The position numbers and the translations under genes are program-made. The notes beneath the pieces are model-generated. The model did not search any database. It was not told where the DNA came from and saw only the letters and a program-made list of their open reading frames with translations. Positions 22,289 through 33,844 of a stretch of DNA of 64,000 nt are shown here, in pieces. The DNA comes from Erythroxylum novogranatense (taxonomy: Eukaryota; Streptophyta; Magnoliopsida; Malpighiales; Erythroxylaceae). Numbering within the stretch: the first letter of the stretch is position 1; every line of letters starts with the position of its first letter. The DNA lies in NCBI GenBank assembly GCA_029891385.1, contig CM057235.1, forward strand, positions 12,736,001 to 12,800,000. Direction: 5' to 3'.

Positions 22289-23395
22289 TTTTGGACCAAT
22301 GGTGGTTGACAAATTAATTCCACTTATGTTTTGATAATAATAAAATGTATAAAATTGGTTAAGAAATTGTTTCAGGTATTTTGGGATTGATATTCAATGA
22401 AGAATCAAGATGGGAGTTGCCTTCTAAGTGAAAATGGCATAAAACATGAGGATTATAAAGAATTTGGTCGGATGTTACCATTGAAGGCAATACAAGTCGA
22501 CTTACAAAGAACAAGTCGATTTAAAGATGAAACAATGTCAATACAAGTCGAGTTATCAAACACAAGTCGACTTATCAAGGACGACAAGTCGACTTACATG
22601 GCACAAGTCGACTTACTGGAGAGCGGAGATGAAATTTTACGTAAATGGTTGAAACAAGTCGACTTATACATTCGACAAGTCGACTTATAGATGTAGTAAA
22701 TCAGCTCCAATGGTCAAATTAGCTAAAAATGGAATGGAGATTATCAAGGAACGGCTATCACAAATTAAGCAACGGCTAGAAGAGCTCCAACAGCTATATT
22801 TCTTCAAGTATAAATAGAGGATGATGGAAGAAGAGTTTAGAGAAGTTCCTCAAGCCTACATACTCTTATCTTGCTCCAAATTGCTCATCATTGTTCTTAC
22901 TTTGTTTACATTTGCATTGAGCACTTGTTCTTAGATCTTTATCCTATTTCTTTTACAAATTGAGTGACTAGTGGTAGGTCACGTGTGAGGTAGCTTGAGC
23001 CAGAAATCAAGTATTTTTGGTAGGATTTGTGCCAGAAGACAAATCATCTGTAAAGGTTGCTTGAGCCGGAAATCAAGCGTATTGGTAGGTTTTGTGCCGG
23101 AAGACAAATCAAATTGTAAGGTAGCTTGAGCCGAAAATCACGCGGTACTGTAAGAGTTCACACTGAACTACAAAGTGTGTAATAAAGTGGTTTGCAAAAT
23201 CCTAAGTGGGAGCTTAGGTAGAGGACGTAGGTCTTAGCACCGAACCTCTATAAAAACAGTGTTTGATCTTCTTCCCTACTCTTTGTATTTAAATTTGTTT
23301 AAATTACTATTGTGTGAATTAACTTCTGATTTTATTGTAGAAATTTTCAAAGAATTTTAAAGATCTATTCAACTCCCCATTCTAGATCGCTAACA
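22289..23395 (+). mobile_element. Copia-like element: LTR 3
   Basis: 1107 bp, starting TTTTGGACC like LTR 2 and ending GCTAACA. TATA is at 22809. It is followed by the right target-site duplication TGTTT (23396-23400) and then the continuation of LTR A. Confidence 0.92.
22494..22686. repeat. AAGTCGACTT palindrome array, LTR 3
   Basis: Six perfect copies plus AAGTCGATTT and AAGTCGAGTT variants in 193 bp. Confidence 0.9.
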
Positions 23396-23859
23396 TGTTT
23401 GTGTAAAATGTGATGTGTGCTTATGATCCGGTGAATTCATAAATGATGGCTCACTCATAGAGTTTGCAAAACTCATCAAAATTGCAATGTGGCTTTTCAG
23501 GTACGAGTCAGGAGACCTAGTTCCTTAGTCAGGACTTAAGGAATCTTTTGGATAGAGTTATGGCTCAGAGGTCTGTCAGCTGACACCAGAAGTGCTTTAG
23601 CTTTATTTTTGTCGTTTTGCTGGAATATGTATAAGTTTTATAAATAGTCGTTTGGTGGTATCAGTGTAAGCTTTATGAATGAATGGATTTGAATGGTTTT
23701 TAAAATTTAGTGACTTTGAGTGTGTTAGATGATGCCATGTGTAGGTTTGCCTTGTGTAAGTCAGATATGTTTTTGCTCCAACTTACCATTATCATAAAGT
23801 GTGTACTTGAATGTCCTTCGGGTGTTCGGGTATTTTCCTTATGGTAGTGGGATGTTGCA
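23396..23859 (+). mobile_element. Element A: 3' LTR, second part
   Basis: 23396-23400 is the TGTTT duplication, and from 23401 the sequence matches 7832-8293 of the 5' LTR. It contains the stem-loop at 23460-23474 and ends GGGATGTTGCA, followed by TTCTT (23860-23864). Confidence 0.92.
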
Positions 23860-23864
23860 TTCTT

Positions 23865-25145
23865 AGTATACTTTAATTATTAGAACAAAACTACATACAA
23901 TAGCCATTTTCAACCATTGCTTCGAACTCTTGCCTTGAGTCCTTTATTCTCAACATCTAGTTTTAGGTTCATAAATTCCCTGATTCTTCTTACAAGTTCC
24001 AAAACTTGGCTTTTAAATGTTGAGAGTACATCTGTCTTATCCATGTGGATTCCTTGTTATTGAATACCAAATCCTCTTGATTATTAGCATTTTGTTTATG
24101 ACATAGATTCTAACAAACATCAAACCTCCTTCTTGTTTTAGAAAATAAATATTTGACCATTTCACCTTTGATGATTTCCTTTGCTTGCATTTTTAAACCA
24201 AAGTAAATTCTTCATTATCTTCTTAATAGCTTTAACTAAATTCCTTTGTAGCATAAGTTGGAGATCTCTAATAGTTATGTATATTGTTAAGGACAGTGAT
24301 CACAAGCTACATTCTTCCCACATAAGACAAGATCTTATTCAACGAGTTGCTAATTTTCTTACTGATTGCATGAAATAAAGGTTGATATTCCCTAAATGAT
24401 GGCTCTTTGTAGTAATTAGTATACTAAGATAATTGAATAAGGCTTGCTGAATTTGATAGCCAAATATTCTAGCTAGTTCCTTTAACAAGTTTAAAGGCCC
24501 TACAAATACAAAAAGTTCTCTTTTAGATTGGTTAATGTTTAGACCAAGCATAATCTTGAAAGTTTACAAGGATTTTATGAAGATTTCAATTAAATGAGCA
24601 TCATATCCATATAGAAACAATAAATTATAAATAAATGCAATAAAAAAACTTCACTTAACTTTATATTATGGGAGATGAGTTTAGTTAAAGCCTAAAGACA
24701 CAATATGTCAATACTGATGAACAATCTAGTTAACTCTTCATTTCCTAGAACTTTGTATGAGAAAGTGGAAATGCAATGTTAAATCCATTCTGTAAAAAGC
24801 TTAGAGAAAAAAGCACCTCAAGGTAAGTGAGTATGAACTTCCATTATATTGGATAAAAAACTTTATGGAAATCAATTTTTAATGCACAACTTTTGATTGA
24901 TAACATATTATGATAATTCTTAATTAAGTCTTGAGCTAGAAGAAGGTTGTTGCCAATGCTTCTCTCTTTAATTAAAAAAAACATTTTGACTAAGAATCAT
25001 AAGGCTCCAAAATGCTCCCTCAAGCCTCTTTGCAAACATCTTCAAAATGATCTTGTAGATAACATTGTAGTATGAGGTAATCCTAAAATTATGTAGCATA
25101 TTCAGGTTAGCTACCTTGGGAACTAGGCATTTTATTTCTCCTTAC
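23865..25145 (-). pseudogene. LINE reverse transcriptase, decayed, split by element A
   Basis: No frame is intact, but the minus strand reads a clear L1-type RT in pieces. In 5'-3' order: CLVPKVANLNMLHNFRITSYY then VIYKIILKMFAKRL (about 25130-25030), NNLLLAQDLIKNYH (about 24960), LKIDFHKVF (about 24880), LGLNINQSKREL (about 24550-24515) and FGYQIQQALFNYLSILI (about 24460-24415). Near the A junction come INKMLIIKRIW and WIRQMYSQHLKAKFWN (about 24070-23980), the usual post-RT region. The frame then stops at the TTCTT target site of A and probably resumes at 5460 leftwards. It is heavily mutated, so an old insertion. Confidence 0.75.
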
Positions 25146-26219
25146 ATAGCCTACATGCCATGATGTTTAATCTATGTTCACCAATATGTTGCTAAAACAA
25201 CTTAGTGTTTAACCTTATGCTAATGGTGCTTATTTATATAAAAAATTTCTAAAATGTGAGATAAAGCAAATGTTAACAACACAATCTCGTGTTAAGAATA
25301 AAAATTAGATTTAATTGATTAAAATAAGAGGTAGCAAGAATGAGAGGAAGCTTTTGGCACAAAAATGTTTTGGAACTAAAAGAGTCAAATTGGGATACAA
25401 TTAAAATAGGTAGAGATCAAGTGAAAAGATAATCTTAGAAGAGGAATAACAATTTCATCAATATTCATCAAGAATTCAAGATTCATGATGATGATTTCTT
25501 TATCTTTTGTTCTTTCTTATTTTGTGTTATTCTTTATAATTTATTCATAAACTAATTGGGATATAGATATAGGTAGAATAGACCCTAAGATGTAATTTTT
25601 GAATTTATATTTTGATTTAATGAAATACCTAGTTTTCTTGAGAGTTATCATGTTTTATATTTGTTTGAATTTAAGGAATGAAAGTTGAAGGTTCATTAAT
25701 TAGATTCATACATTGAGATTGAGAAAAGATGTGTATTGATATATCATACATAAATGATGAGGGTTAAGTAAGTTACTCAAGAGAGAATTACATGATCTTC
25801 TTAAGTTAGGATAAAACCTATCATAAGAATCCACAAATCGAATTAATATATTCTTAGGTTACCTTGAATAATAAGAGATTTCAATTAATTCAATCTAAGG
25901 ATAAGGATTGTGTTACTCAAAAGAGAGCATAATTATAACTTAGGGATTCTTACTAGTCCAAAAAACTAGTCATTCATTATATCAGAGTGAAGTTGAAATG
26001 CAATGAAGTCCTAAAGAATATGTTACTTGAACATTGTTTTGGTTTAATGTTTTAGAATTATTTATTTACTTTCCTTTTTAATCAATCATATTTGATTGTC
26101 TAAATAATCAGGTTTGTAAGAAATTGGTAATTAACAACTAGTCTTTATGGGATCAACTTGTACCTACTAGCTCGTACAATAACTATAATGTATGCTTGTG
26201 ACACAAAATAGAAATGTCA
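25146..26219 (+). mobile_element. Element C: decayed 5' LTR-like region (boundaries uncertain)
   Basis: AT-rich with no ORF. The right end is defined by a decayed tRNA-Asp-type PBS at 26226, with ...ATGTCA as a plausible LTR end at 26219. The text just before (GGGATCAACTTGTACC, about 26149) resembles the conserved 3' LTR region of Tat/Athila elements. The 5' boundary cannot be fixed; the LINE reading frame reaches at least 25140. Confidence 0.4.
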
Positions 26220-26225
26220 AGTGTT

Positions 26226-26243
26226 TGGCATCATTTCTAAGGA
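26226..26243 (+). promoter_or_regulatory. Decayed primer-binding site of element C (tRNA-Asp type)
   Basis: TGGCATCATTTCTAAGGA compares with the tRNA-Asp PBS TGGCGCCGTTGCCGGGGA of Athila/Tat elements. It has seven differences, six of them C-to-T or G-to-A, as expected from methylcytosine deamination. Confidence 0.55.
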
Positions 26244-26540
26244 GTTTGAGTAGTTAATATTGATTTAATTTATAAATTGATTAAAGTATAATTTTATTTT
26301 GTTTTATCTTATTCTATTATCATTTTGTGAGTTTTCTCTAATCTTTCTCTTTTGTAGTTGACTTTTTATATGTGACAATATGAGAATCATAGGAATCTAG
26401 ATTGACAGAAATCTACATATAAGAAGAAAACTCAGAAGATGAATAGAGGTTAAAGAGGAAAAGATGGTTGGTGAAGAATATTAACTCTTTGAAGCATTTT
26501 GGTCATATCAAATGCTAAAAGGATTAGTTTGTGGAATATA
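26244..26540 (+). mobile_element. Element C: 5' untranslated internal region
   Basis: AT-rich and non-coding, between the PBS and the first recognisable gag codons. No other feature seen. Confidence 0.4.
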
Positions 26541-26957
26541 ATTAAAGTCAACAACTTTGAATTAAAAGCTTCTCTTTTCTCCATAGTACAAAAAAATAAA
26601 TTTGGAGGGTGCCAGATTTGCACCTTTCTTTGTTGCTGAAGTATTATGATATGTTGAAGCTTAATAATGTCTCACTAGATGTAATGAAACTAAGGTTATT
26701 ATTATTTTAGTATAGGATGAGGTGAGAGCTTGGCTGCAAAGCTTACTAGTAAGATCCATCACTAGTTTTCTGAAAAATAGATTCATCATTACTTAGTATC
26801 AACTATCCCAAACTTTTCTTTCTAAGTTCTTCCCTCTAGGAAAAACTAATCAAATCAAAATTCATATTACAACTTTTGCTCAAAAGGAAGGTGAGTCATT
26901 GTATGAAACTTGGAAGAAATATAAAGAGTTATTGAGGTCATTCCCCCATCATGGGTG
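26541..26957 (+). pseudogene. Element C gag (capsid part), first piece
   Basis: Translated in shifting frames, this gives the Tat/Athila gag pattern FELKASLFSIVQKNKFGG near 26560 and LSKFFPLGKTNQIKI then EGESLYETWKKYKELLRSFP near 26820-26945. These are the classic Retrotrans_gag blocks of the lineage. Many stops are present. It is interrupted at 26962 by a solo LTR and resumes at 28293. Confidence 0.75.
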
Positions 26958-26962
26958 ATAGG
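26958..26962. repeat. Target-site duplication ATAGG (left) of solo LTR
   Basis: ATAGG occurs directly before 26963 and again at 28288-28292. Confidence 0.8.
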
Positions 26963-28287
26963 TGCTTAATTGATTATGAATTTATTCCATAACACTTAGT
27001 GATTATTGATATGAAAATGTTTAAGATACTCACTTTGACTCATATGTGGTTTTAGGTACAATTTGAATGTGAAAGAGCTAAAGTGAGTTGAAAGCACTAT
27101 ATTTGAGTCATTTTTTAAAGATTCACACTCACTTGTCTTCATGCAACAAAAGAAGAAGATTAAAAAGCAAAGGAAGACAAGACATATGCTAAAAATAAAA
27201 ACAAAAAGATTAGAGCAAGATAATAAGGAGTCACGACTGTGCCATAACTTGTCACAGTCGTTAGCATTGACTCACGGCTATGACAAGGTGTCTCACAGTA
27301 GCTATGAGAAGGCTTTTATAGCCATGAGAGGGTGTATCATTCACCCAAATCCTATTTTTTTGCTATAAAATCTTCATTTATGTGACAATTGAAAGGTTTT
27401 TAGTGTTTTTGACTGGGGAGAGCTTCGGGAACTTGGGAGAGACAGAAGAGGGTGACAAGCTATCAACCTTAAGAGATCTACGGAAGGGTAGCTTTTCGAT
27501 GCTAGCTCGGAGGTTATATCGACGCTAACGACCCAATTAAACATTCCTTTCCTTGTATTTGTTGTTTCTTTCTCTCTTTATAAATTGATTATGTTATCCT
27601 ATGCATATGGATTTGAGTTTTGTGTATAAATATGATCGTATATCGTATAGTTCGGTTGTTTATGTATGAACCCATGGCTAGAATTTCAATATAATTCGTT
27701 AATGTTATATTTGAGATTCATTTGTAATAACTAACAGTTCGTAATCATTAGGGATAACATAACCTAGGTTGATGACTCAAACATATGTGGTTATTGCTCA
27801 GATTAATCATTTCTCATAATTTGTAATGTGACTACCTAATTGAATCTAAATATTTTATCCTAAGTCATTCGATAGTTAAGTTTAATTAACGATTATATCT
27901 TAATTAAACATGACTTAAGTGAAAACTCAGGTTAATAAATCTTATTATTAACCTACGAATAATAGTTTAAGGAGAGGTAAAATAACAACAATTCAATGAA
28001 ATATGTTTAATTAGGGTGTAGGCCGAGATTGAACCAAAGAATTTAATTCCTAATGAGTTCATCACTTTCATCATTTATTTGAATGTTTTCTTTAATTTGT
28101 TTTTATTAGGTTAGTTTTGTTTTATTTTCTTATTTCAAACCAAACCAACCCCCTAAAAAAATCTAAATACCAATTAATTTCATTTCAAAAGCTAAACTAA
28201 CACTCTCTATAGGATCGATCTAGACTCACCACTATTATAGTAGTAGGTCTAGTTTATTTTTAGTAGCATTACAATGCACTAGTGTCA
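26963..28287 (+). mobile_element. Solo LTR inserted in element C gag
   Basis: 1325 bp, TGCTTAATTG...AGTGTCA, flanked by ATAGG on both sides and with gag codons on both sides, so it is a solo LTR left by LTR-LTR recombination. A TATA-like GCTATAAAATC is near 27362. The ORF at 27141-27368 lies inside the LTR and is not recognised. A cluster of related words (CACGACTGTG, CACAGTCG, CACGGCTATGA, AGCTATGAG, AGCCATGAG) lies at 27230-27330. Orientation is taken from the TATA position and is tentative. Confidence 0.8.
27230..27330. repeat. Motif cluster in the solo LTR
   Basis: In about 100 bp, five or more degenerate copies of a CACRGCYRTGA-like word occur, in both orientations, just upstream of the TATA-like box, in the same position as the palindrome array of the Copia-like LTR. 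Confidence 0.6.
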
Positions 28288-28292
28288 ATAGG

Positions 28293-28760
28293 CCAGAGAG
28301 GAGGCTCATTTATCAGACATTTTGTAATTAGATGAACTATAATACTAAGATCTTTGTAGATGCTACTTTGGTAATGCTCTCATGAATGAGGCCATGGATC
28401 AAGCATATAAACAAATTAAGGACATGGCTCAATACCATTACCAATGATCAAGTTAAAAGTCTTTCTAGAGATGGTTATAGGTGAGTATGATATTGATTCC
28501 AGAAATCTTCTCACCACTAAGGTTAATGTTTTTTTTTTAATTTTTGATCATATAATAGTGAATTTTATTTAAACATCTAATTTTTTGTATGACATTTTTT
28601 TGGATCTCAAGGACATTTAGTTACTAACTGTCAATTGGGGAATCCTTTTTCTATGATTCATTTGTTGAATTGTTTAACTATGTTAACAACCCTAACCAAA
28701 AGAATGCTTTTTTAGTAAGAATATGGGAACAAATTTAAACTTGTCCTTCAAAATAATTTT
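28293..28760 (+). pseudogene. Element C gag, second piece, with remains of zinc knuckle
   Basis: Directly after the solo LTR the frame reads MNYNTKIFVDAT (about 28335) and MDQAYKQIKDMAQYHYQ (about 28395-28445), the part of Tat/Athila gag that follows the first piece. HLVTNCQLGNPFS near 28620 is what remains of the knuckle region, followed by FNYVNNPNQKN near 28680. No intact frame. Confidence 0.7.
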
Positions 28761-29020
28761 AGGTAACCCCCTAGTTTCCAATCAAGGCCTTTTAACCCCC
28801 TCCTAGTAAGTTTAACTTATAGCCCCTACTTGAGAATTTCCTAATGAACTAAGTAACGCAAAATAAGGAGTTCAAGGACGCACTTAGGTTACTTAGTTAT
28901 AAGGTTAACTTTATATCAACCTACAATAAGATGTTAGCCTAAATTGTTAAACAACCCCTCACTTCTATTAGACCACTTAGTCAACTTCTTGGCTAACCTA
29001 AGGACCTTAGAGATCATTAT
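28761..29020 (+). mobile_element. Element C: degenerate gag-protease linker
   Basis: AT-rich sequence without a recognisable frame. Its position between gag and the protease linker implies it is element C. Confidence 0.4.
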
Positions 29021-29936
29021 AATACTATGACATTAAGGAGTGGTAAATATTAGAGAATACTAAAGTGGGGAAATTTAATAGTAAGAAAAATAAAGAAGGT
29101 GAGACAACTATTAAAGAAAGTGAAACCAAGGAAGAGAAAAGAAGAGATGATAAGGAACCCAAATATGTTCCCTTGCACAATACAAGTTGCCTATGCCTTT
29201 CCGATGAAAAGTTGGCTAAGGACAATCTCAATAAAGAATTTGAAAAAATTTAGTAGTTCTTCAAAAGTCGTGTATTGATACCCCTTTTATAGATGATTTG
29301 AAACAAAAGCATCCTATGCTAAGTTTTTAAAGTAGATATTATCTAGGAAAATAAAGCTTGAGCAGTGAGAAACTATAACTCTGAATAAGGCTTATGAAGC
29401 AATGATTTAGAATGATTTTTCTCCTAAACTTAAAGATTCTGAAAATTTTTATGTTCTTTGGATTATTTGAGATATAAGCTTTAATCATGTTTTATATGAT
29501 TTAGGGGTAAGTCAATCTTATTCCTTTATTTATTTTTACAATGCTTAGGATGGGAGATTTGAAACACACCACCTTTTCCTTATAATTTACGGATCATTCT
29601 ATGAAACATCTAGTAGGTATATTAGAGGATGTACTCATCAAAATCAATGTTTTTCATTTCTCTAGACTTTATGGTTTTAGACATGGTGGAATACGTAGAT
29701 GTACCCTTTATTTGGGAAGACCCTTTCTTGCCACTTCCAAGGCTTTAATGGATATACATGATGGGAAGTTTCTCTTAAGGGTTAGGAATGAAGAAATACA
29801 GTTTAAGAAATCTGAGCTAATAAGTCATGCTGTAACTAAGTATGATGATTGTCTCTATTTTACTGTGGTTAACATATACCTTATATTATATAAGAGACAA
29901 ACCCATAGTATATCAAATAAGAAGCATCATGTATGA
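29021..29936 (+). pseudogene. Element C gag C-terminus and aspartic protease, decayed
   Basis: LRSGK (about 29035), the conserved word of the Athila/Tat gag-protease linker, is followed by a lysine-rich stretch. PFIDDLKQKHPMLSF is near 29285. HVLYDLGVSQS (about 29490-29520) corresponds to the catalytic DLGAS protease motif, changed to DLGVS. LGRPFLATSKALMDIHDGK (about 29720-29770) is the conserved C-terminal protease block. The last 111 codons (29601-29936) are open; the rest has stops and frame changes. RT, RNase H and integrase are not found downstream, where the R-family element begins. Confidence 0.75.
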
Positions 29937-29984
29937 ATAAGAGAAACAAAAGGATAATCATATTTTAAAGAAGAATATAGTATA

Positions 29985-31270
29985 TGATTGATGGATATTT
30001 GACTATATTTTTGCACTCATGTTTGATGTATTTTGCTTCATATTTTATACTTTTATCCTATATTTGGTACTTAATTCACTTCAAGTGTGTTTATGGGTTA
30101 TAATTTCCTTTAAAGGACTTAAAGGAGAAGAATTCAGAAGAAAACGTGGCATAAAATAGAGAATCAACAATCTGAAAGGGGTTTAAAGCCGTGAACTTTA
30201 GCTCGCTCGTGCATTTTTGTGATACCTAGCAAATTCTGGTTATGCACGACCACTCAAGAGATTCAGTATAACCCAAAACCTAGAATTCAATATAAAAAAA
30301 AGACTTTTTTGGGAGGAGAGAAAAAGAAGAGACTTGTGGAGGTGATTTCTAGAAGTGGAGAATGTCCAAAAGGGATGATTTTGGTCTAGGGAGGTGCAAA
30401 ACATGAAGAAATCATCGATAGATCCATTGGAATTCAAGATTAAACCTCTACGTTGCAAGAACATTTAATAGAAGATAATCAGTGAGATTTAGAATTGTGA
30501 TTCCATTGTTTTTATTCTTTTTTTCATTATATGTTTGATTTCGTATTCAATTGTATGTAACTAAACGTCCAATTAGTATTTAGGTTAGATGAACCTTATG
30601 ATAATACTTTGATATGATTTGATTTCTTTATTAATGAGTTTGGTTTGATTGATTATTATGATTTGATTACATGTTTGATTAATAATTTGATTTCATACTT
30701 AAAGATTGAGAAATCCTAGGTTGAATAGATCTACTATAATTAGAAGAAATTGATTGTAACCTTAGAAATAGGATGACATAAATCCTCCAAGTTATGCTCA
30801 AGCCTAATAGAGGGACTCATAAATTGGTAATGCAATCCTATAAGATTTAACCTGAGTAATTCAGTTAAAGACCTCAGGATTAGTTGTTAGTATACTCAAG
30901 GTCAGCCAATAGCATACCATAGGAGTCTCCACAGCCCAATTAATTAATAAACAATTGCATGATAAAAGATCAATCTGTTAAGGATTTAGGGGGATTCGAA
31001 CCTAGATACTAATTTTTAATAACTATAGTTTTCTAAGTGAGTTCCATTATCACTGTGTTAATTGTTGTTTCCTATTTTTAATTAGTTTTAGTTTTAATTT
31101 TCTTTTAATTAAAATATAAAATCAATCCTTAGGCTAGATAAAAGGGGAAGGGTAAGACTAGATTCATAGTCTTCGTGTGGATCGACCTGTACTAGTCGGC
31201 ACTAGCTATAACTATTCCATGCACTTACGGTTTATTACATAATTGACCAACTCACAAAATAGGTTGATCA
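29985..31270 (+). mobile_element. R-family element: 5' LTR (R1)
   Basis: TGATTGATGGATATTTGAC...GGTTGATCA, about 1286 bp, followed by a tRNA-Asp-type PBS. It aligns by eye with R2 (32588-33844) and with R3. The three copies differ visibly, so they are old. It carries 'TCTTCGTGTGGATCGACC' near the 3' end, typical of Athila/Tat LTRs. Confidence 0.8.
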
Positions 31271-32587
31271 AGTTTTTGGCGTCGTTACTGGGGACTTTGA
31301 TATTAGAAAAGCCTGAATGCTATCACTTTAGTCATTTTTATTTTATTTTGTTTTATCTGTGTTTTTGTTTTTATTTTAATTTTGCCTTTTGCCTTTTGGA
31401 TTTATTTTATTTTATTTTATTTTCTTTAATTGATTGAGATCTGCCTATGAGTATTATATGTTATTGTTAAATATTGATTTGAATTAGTGTGCAATGGTTA
31501 AAATACAATTAGTATTCTAAGTCATAATCTTCGTAATCATTGAAATTTTCAAGTTGAAAGAAACTTGCATACTATTTACACATATATATACCTAATTTTT
31601 AATGACCTTTTAAGCCTATAGAGAAATTTTTCAAAATTTTTAAGTTCTTTTATTCTTTCATATGTGATATAATGTGTAGTAGAATGATTCTAGAACTTGT
31701 TTTTATTATGCATACTGAGACCATATTTGTTAAATTAAAGGCATTAATATGATGAAGGAACTTAGATTCACCAACTTACTTTAGCCTATTTTTTTGAAAC
31801 TACCATACCCAAAAATTTACCATTATGAATAACCAAGTTGAGCCTTAGCCTTTTTCCTTGATTAAACCCAAATTATATACCTTTATCCTATTTTTCTTTG
31901 AGGATCTATTTATTTTTTTGAATCCTGAAGGTTATTTACATTATTTACTTATTTGAGACTTGAAATTTGTGAAAGGTATAATCATTTTTGAATTTCAGTA
32001 CTGATTGGAATGTTGAAAAAAAGAAAAAAAAGAAAGAAAGAAAAGAAAGAAAAAGTTTATCATACCAATAGAGTTGCATTAAAAGGACCTATGTATTTTG
32101 TAAACAAGTCTTGTATTATTTCTTTGAGTAAATTTCTTTTAATTTAACCATTTTATTATCCCAATCTTATTGTACCTAAACCCCGTTACAACCTTATAAG
32201 GACCTTTTGATTTTTGTTTTTAGTTTGTAAATAGGTGGTAGAGGTGTGATTTGGTTGAAAGCCTATGACAAGAGTTCTACTATGCATTGATTGAGAGTTT
32301 TGAAGCTTCTCACACTTGAGCGCATTGAGTGAAATAGTTGGTGAGGGTGTAAAGATTTATGCTTTTGATTTAAATGCGATTATTGATATGATTGTTGTTA
32401 ATATTTCTTAGGAAGTTAATTTTAGGACAACTTGATTCTGATTATATGTTAATTTGGTTCAATAAGATATGATGATGTATAGTATAAAATGGATACGTTG
32501 AAATTGTTGATGGATTGTTGTTGTGAAATTTATAATTTTGATTACGGTTTGTTTGAGGACAAACAAGAGCTTAAGTGTGGGGATATC
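31271..32587 (+). mobile_element. R-family element: short internal region without coding capacity
   Basis: Only 1.3 kb. Starts with the PBS TGGCGTCGTTACTGGGGA (31277-31294, tRNA-Asp type with three changes). Most of it resembles the 3' non-coding part of element F: 'AACCCCGTTACAACCTT' near 32178, a 'CACACTTGAG' word near 32310 and a purine tract at 32015-32055. It ends with a GTGTGGGGA polypurine site at 32575-32583. gag-pol is entirely absent, so this is a deletion derivative that could move only with proteins from another element. Confidence 0.75.
31277..31294 (+). promoter_or_regulatory. Primer-binding site of the R-family element (tRNA-Asp type)
   Basis: TGGCGTCGTTACTGGGGA compared with TGGCGCCGTTGCCGGGGA: three differences, all C-to-T or G-to-A. 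Confidence 0.75.
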
Positions 32588-33844
32588 TAATAGATGGATA
32601 TTTGACTATATTTTTACACCCATGTTTAATGTATTTTGCTTGATATTTTATACTTTTATCCTATATTTGGTATGTAATTCACTTCAAGTGTGTTTATAGG
32701 TTATAATTTCCTTCATGGACTTAAAGGAGAAGAATTTGGATGAAAACGTGGCGTAAAATAAAGAATCAGCAATCTGGTGCACGACCATGCATTTTTGCAA
32801 TATGCAAGAAATTTTGATTATGCATGGTCATGCAAGAGATTGTGCATAACCTCAAATCTAGAATTCAATATAAAAAAGATATTTTTGGGAGGAGATAAAA
32901 AGAAGAGACTTGGGGAGGCGATTTCCAAATGTGGAGAAGGCCCAAAAGGGACGATTTTGGTCTATGGAAATGGAGAACATGAAGAAATCATCAATAGATC
33001 AATCTAAACCCAAGATCAAGCCCCTACGTCATAAGATCATTCAATAAAAGACAATCGGGGAGATTTTGAATTATGATTCCATTGTTTTTATTTGTTTATT
33101 TCATTGTATGTTTGATTTTTTATTTGATCATATGTAACTAAACATCCAATTAGTGTTTAGGTTAGATGAACCTTACGTTAATACTTTGATATGATTTGAT
33201 TCCTTTATTAATGCAATCGTTTGATTGATTATTGTGATCTGATTATGTGTTTTTATTAATAATTTGATTTCATACGTAGAGATTAAGAAATCCTAGGTTG
33301 AATAGATCTACCGTAATTAAAAAGAGTTGATTGCAACTTTAGAGATAGGATGACATAATTCCTCTAAATTAAGGTCAAACCTAATAAAGGAACTCATAAA
33401 TTGGTAATGTAATATTATAAGATTTAACTTGAGTAATTCAATTAGAGACCTTAGGATTAGTTGTTAGTAGACTCAAGGTCTGCCACTAGCATACCATAGG
33501 AGTCTCCACAGTCCAATTAATCAACAAATAATTGCATGATAAAAGATCAATTTGTTAAGGTTTTAGGGGGATTCAAGCCTAGATACTAATTTCTGATAAC
33601 GATAGTTTTCTAAATGGATTCCACTATCTCTTGTTCATTATTATTTCCTATTTTATTTTATTAGTTTTATTTTTTGCTATTTTTAATTAAAATCTAAAAT
33701 CAATCCTTAGGCTAGACAATAGGGGAAGGGTAAGTACCAATATTCATAGTCTTCGTATGATCGACCCATACTTGTTAGTACTAGCTACAATTACATTGTG
33801 CACTTACAATTTATTACAATAATGACTATTACAAAATAATGTCA
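32588..33844 (+). mobile_element. R-family element: 3' LTR (R2)
   Basis: Starts TAATAGATGGATATTTGAC right after the polypurine site and ends near ...AATGTCA; about 1257 bp. The right boundary is approximate. No clear target-site duplication with the R1 side was found. Confidence 0.75.

Noticed and set aside
24181..24378. 65-codon plus-strand ORF
   Set aside because: Antisense shadow of the LINE RT remains on the minus strand.
32777..33007. 76-codon ORF as a small gene
   Set aside because: It lies inside R-family LTR R2 and is not open in R1 or R3.
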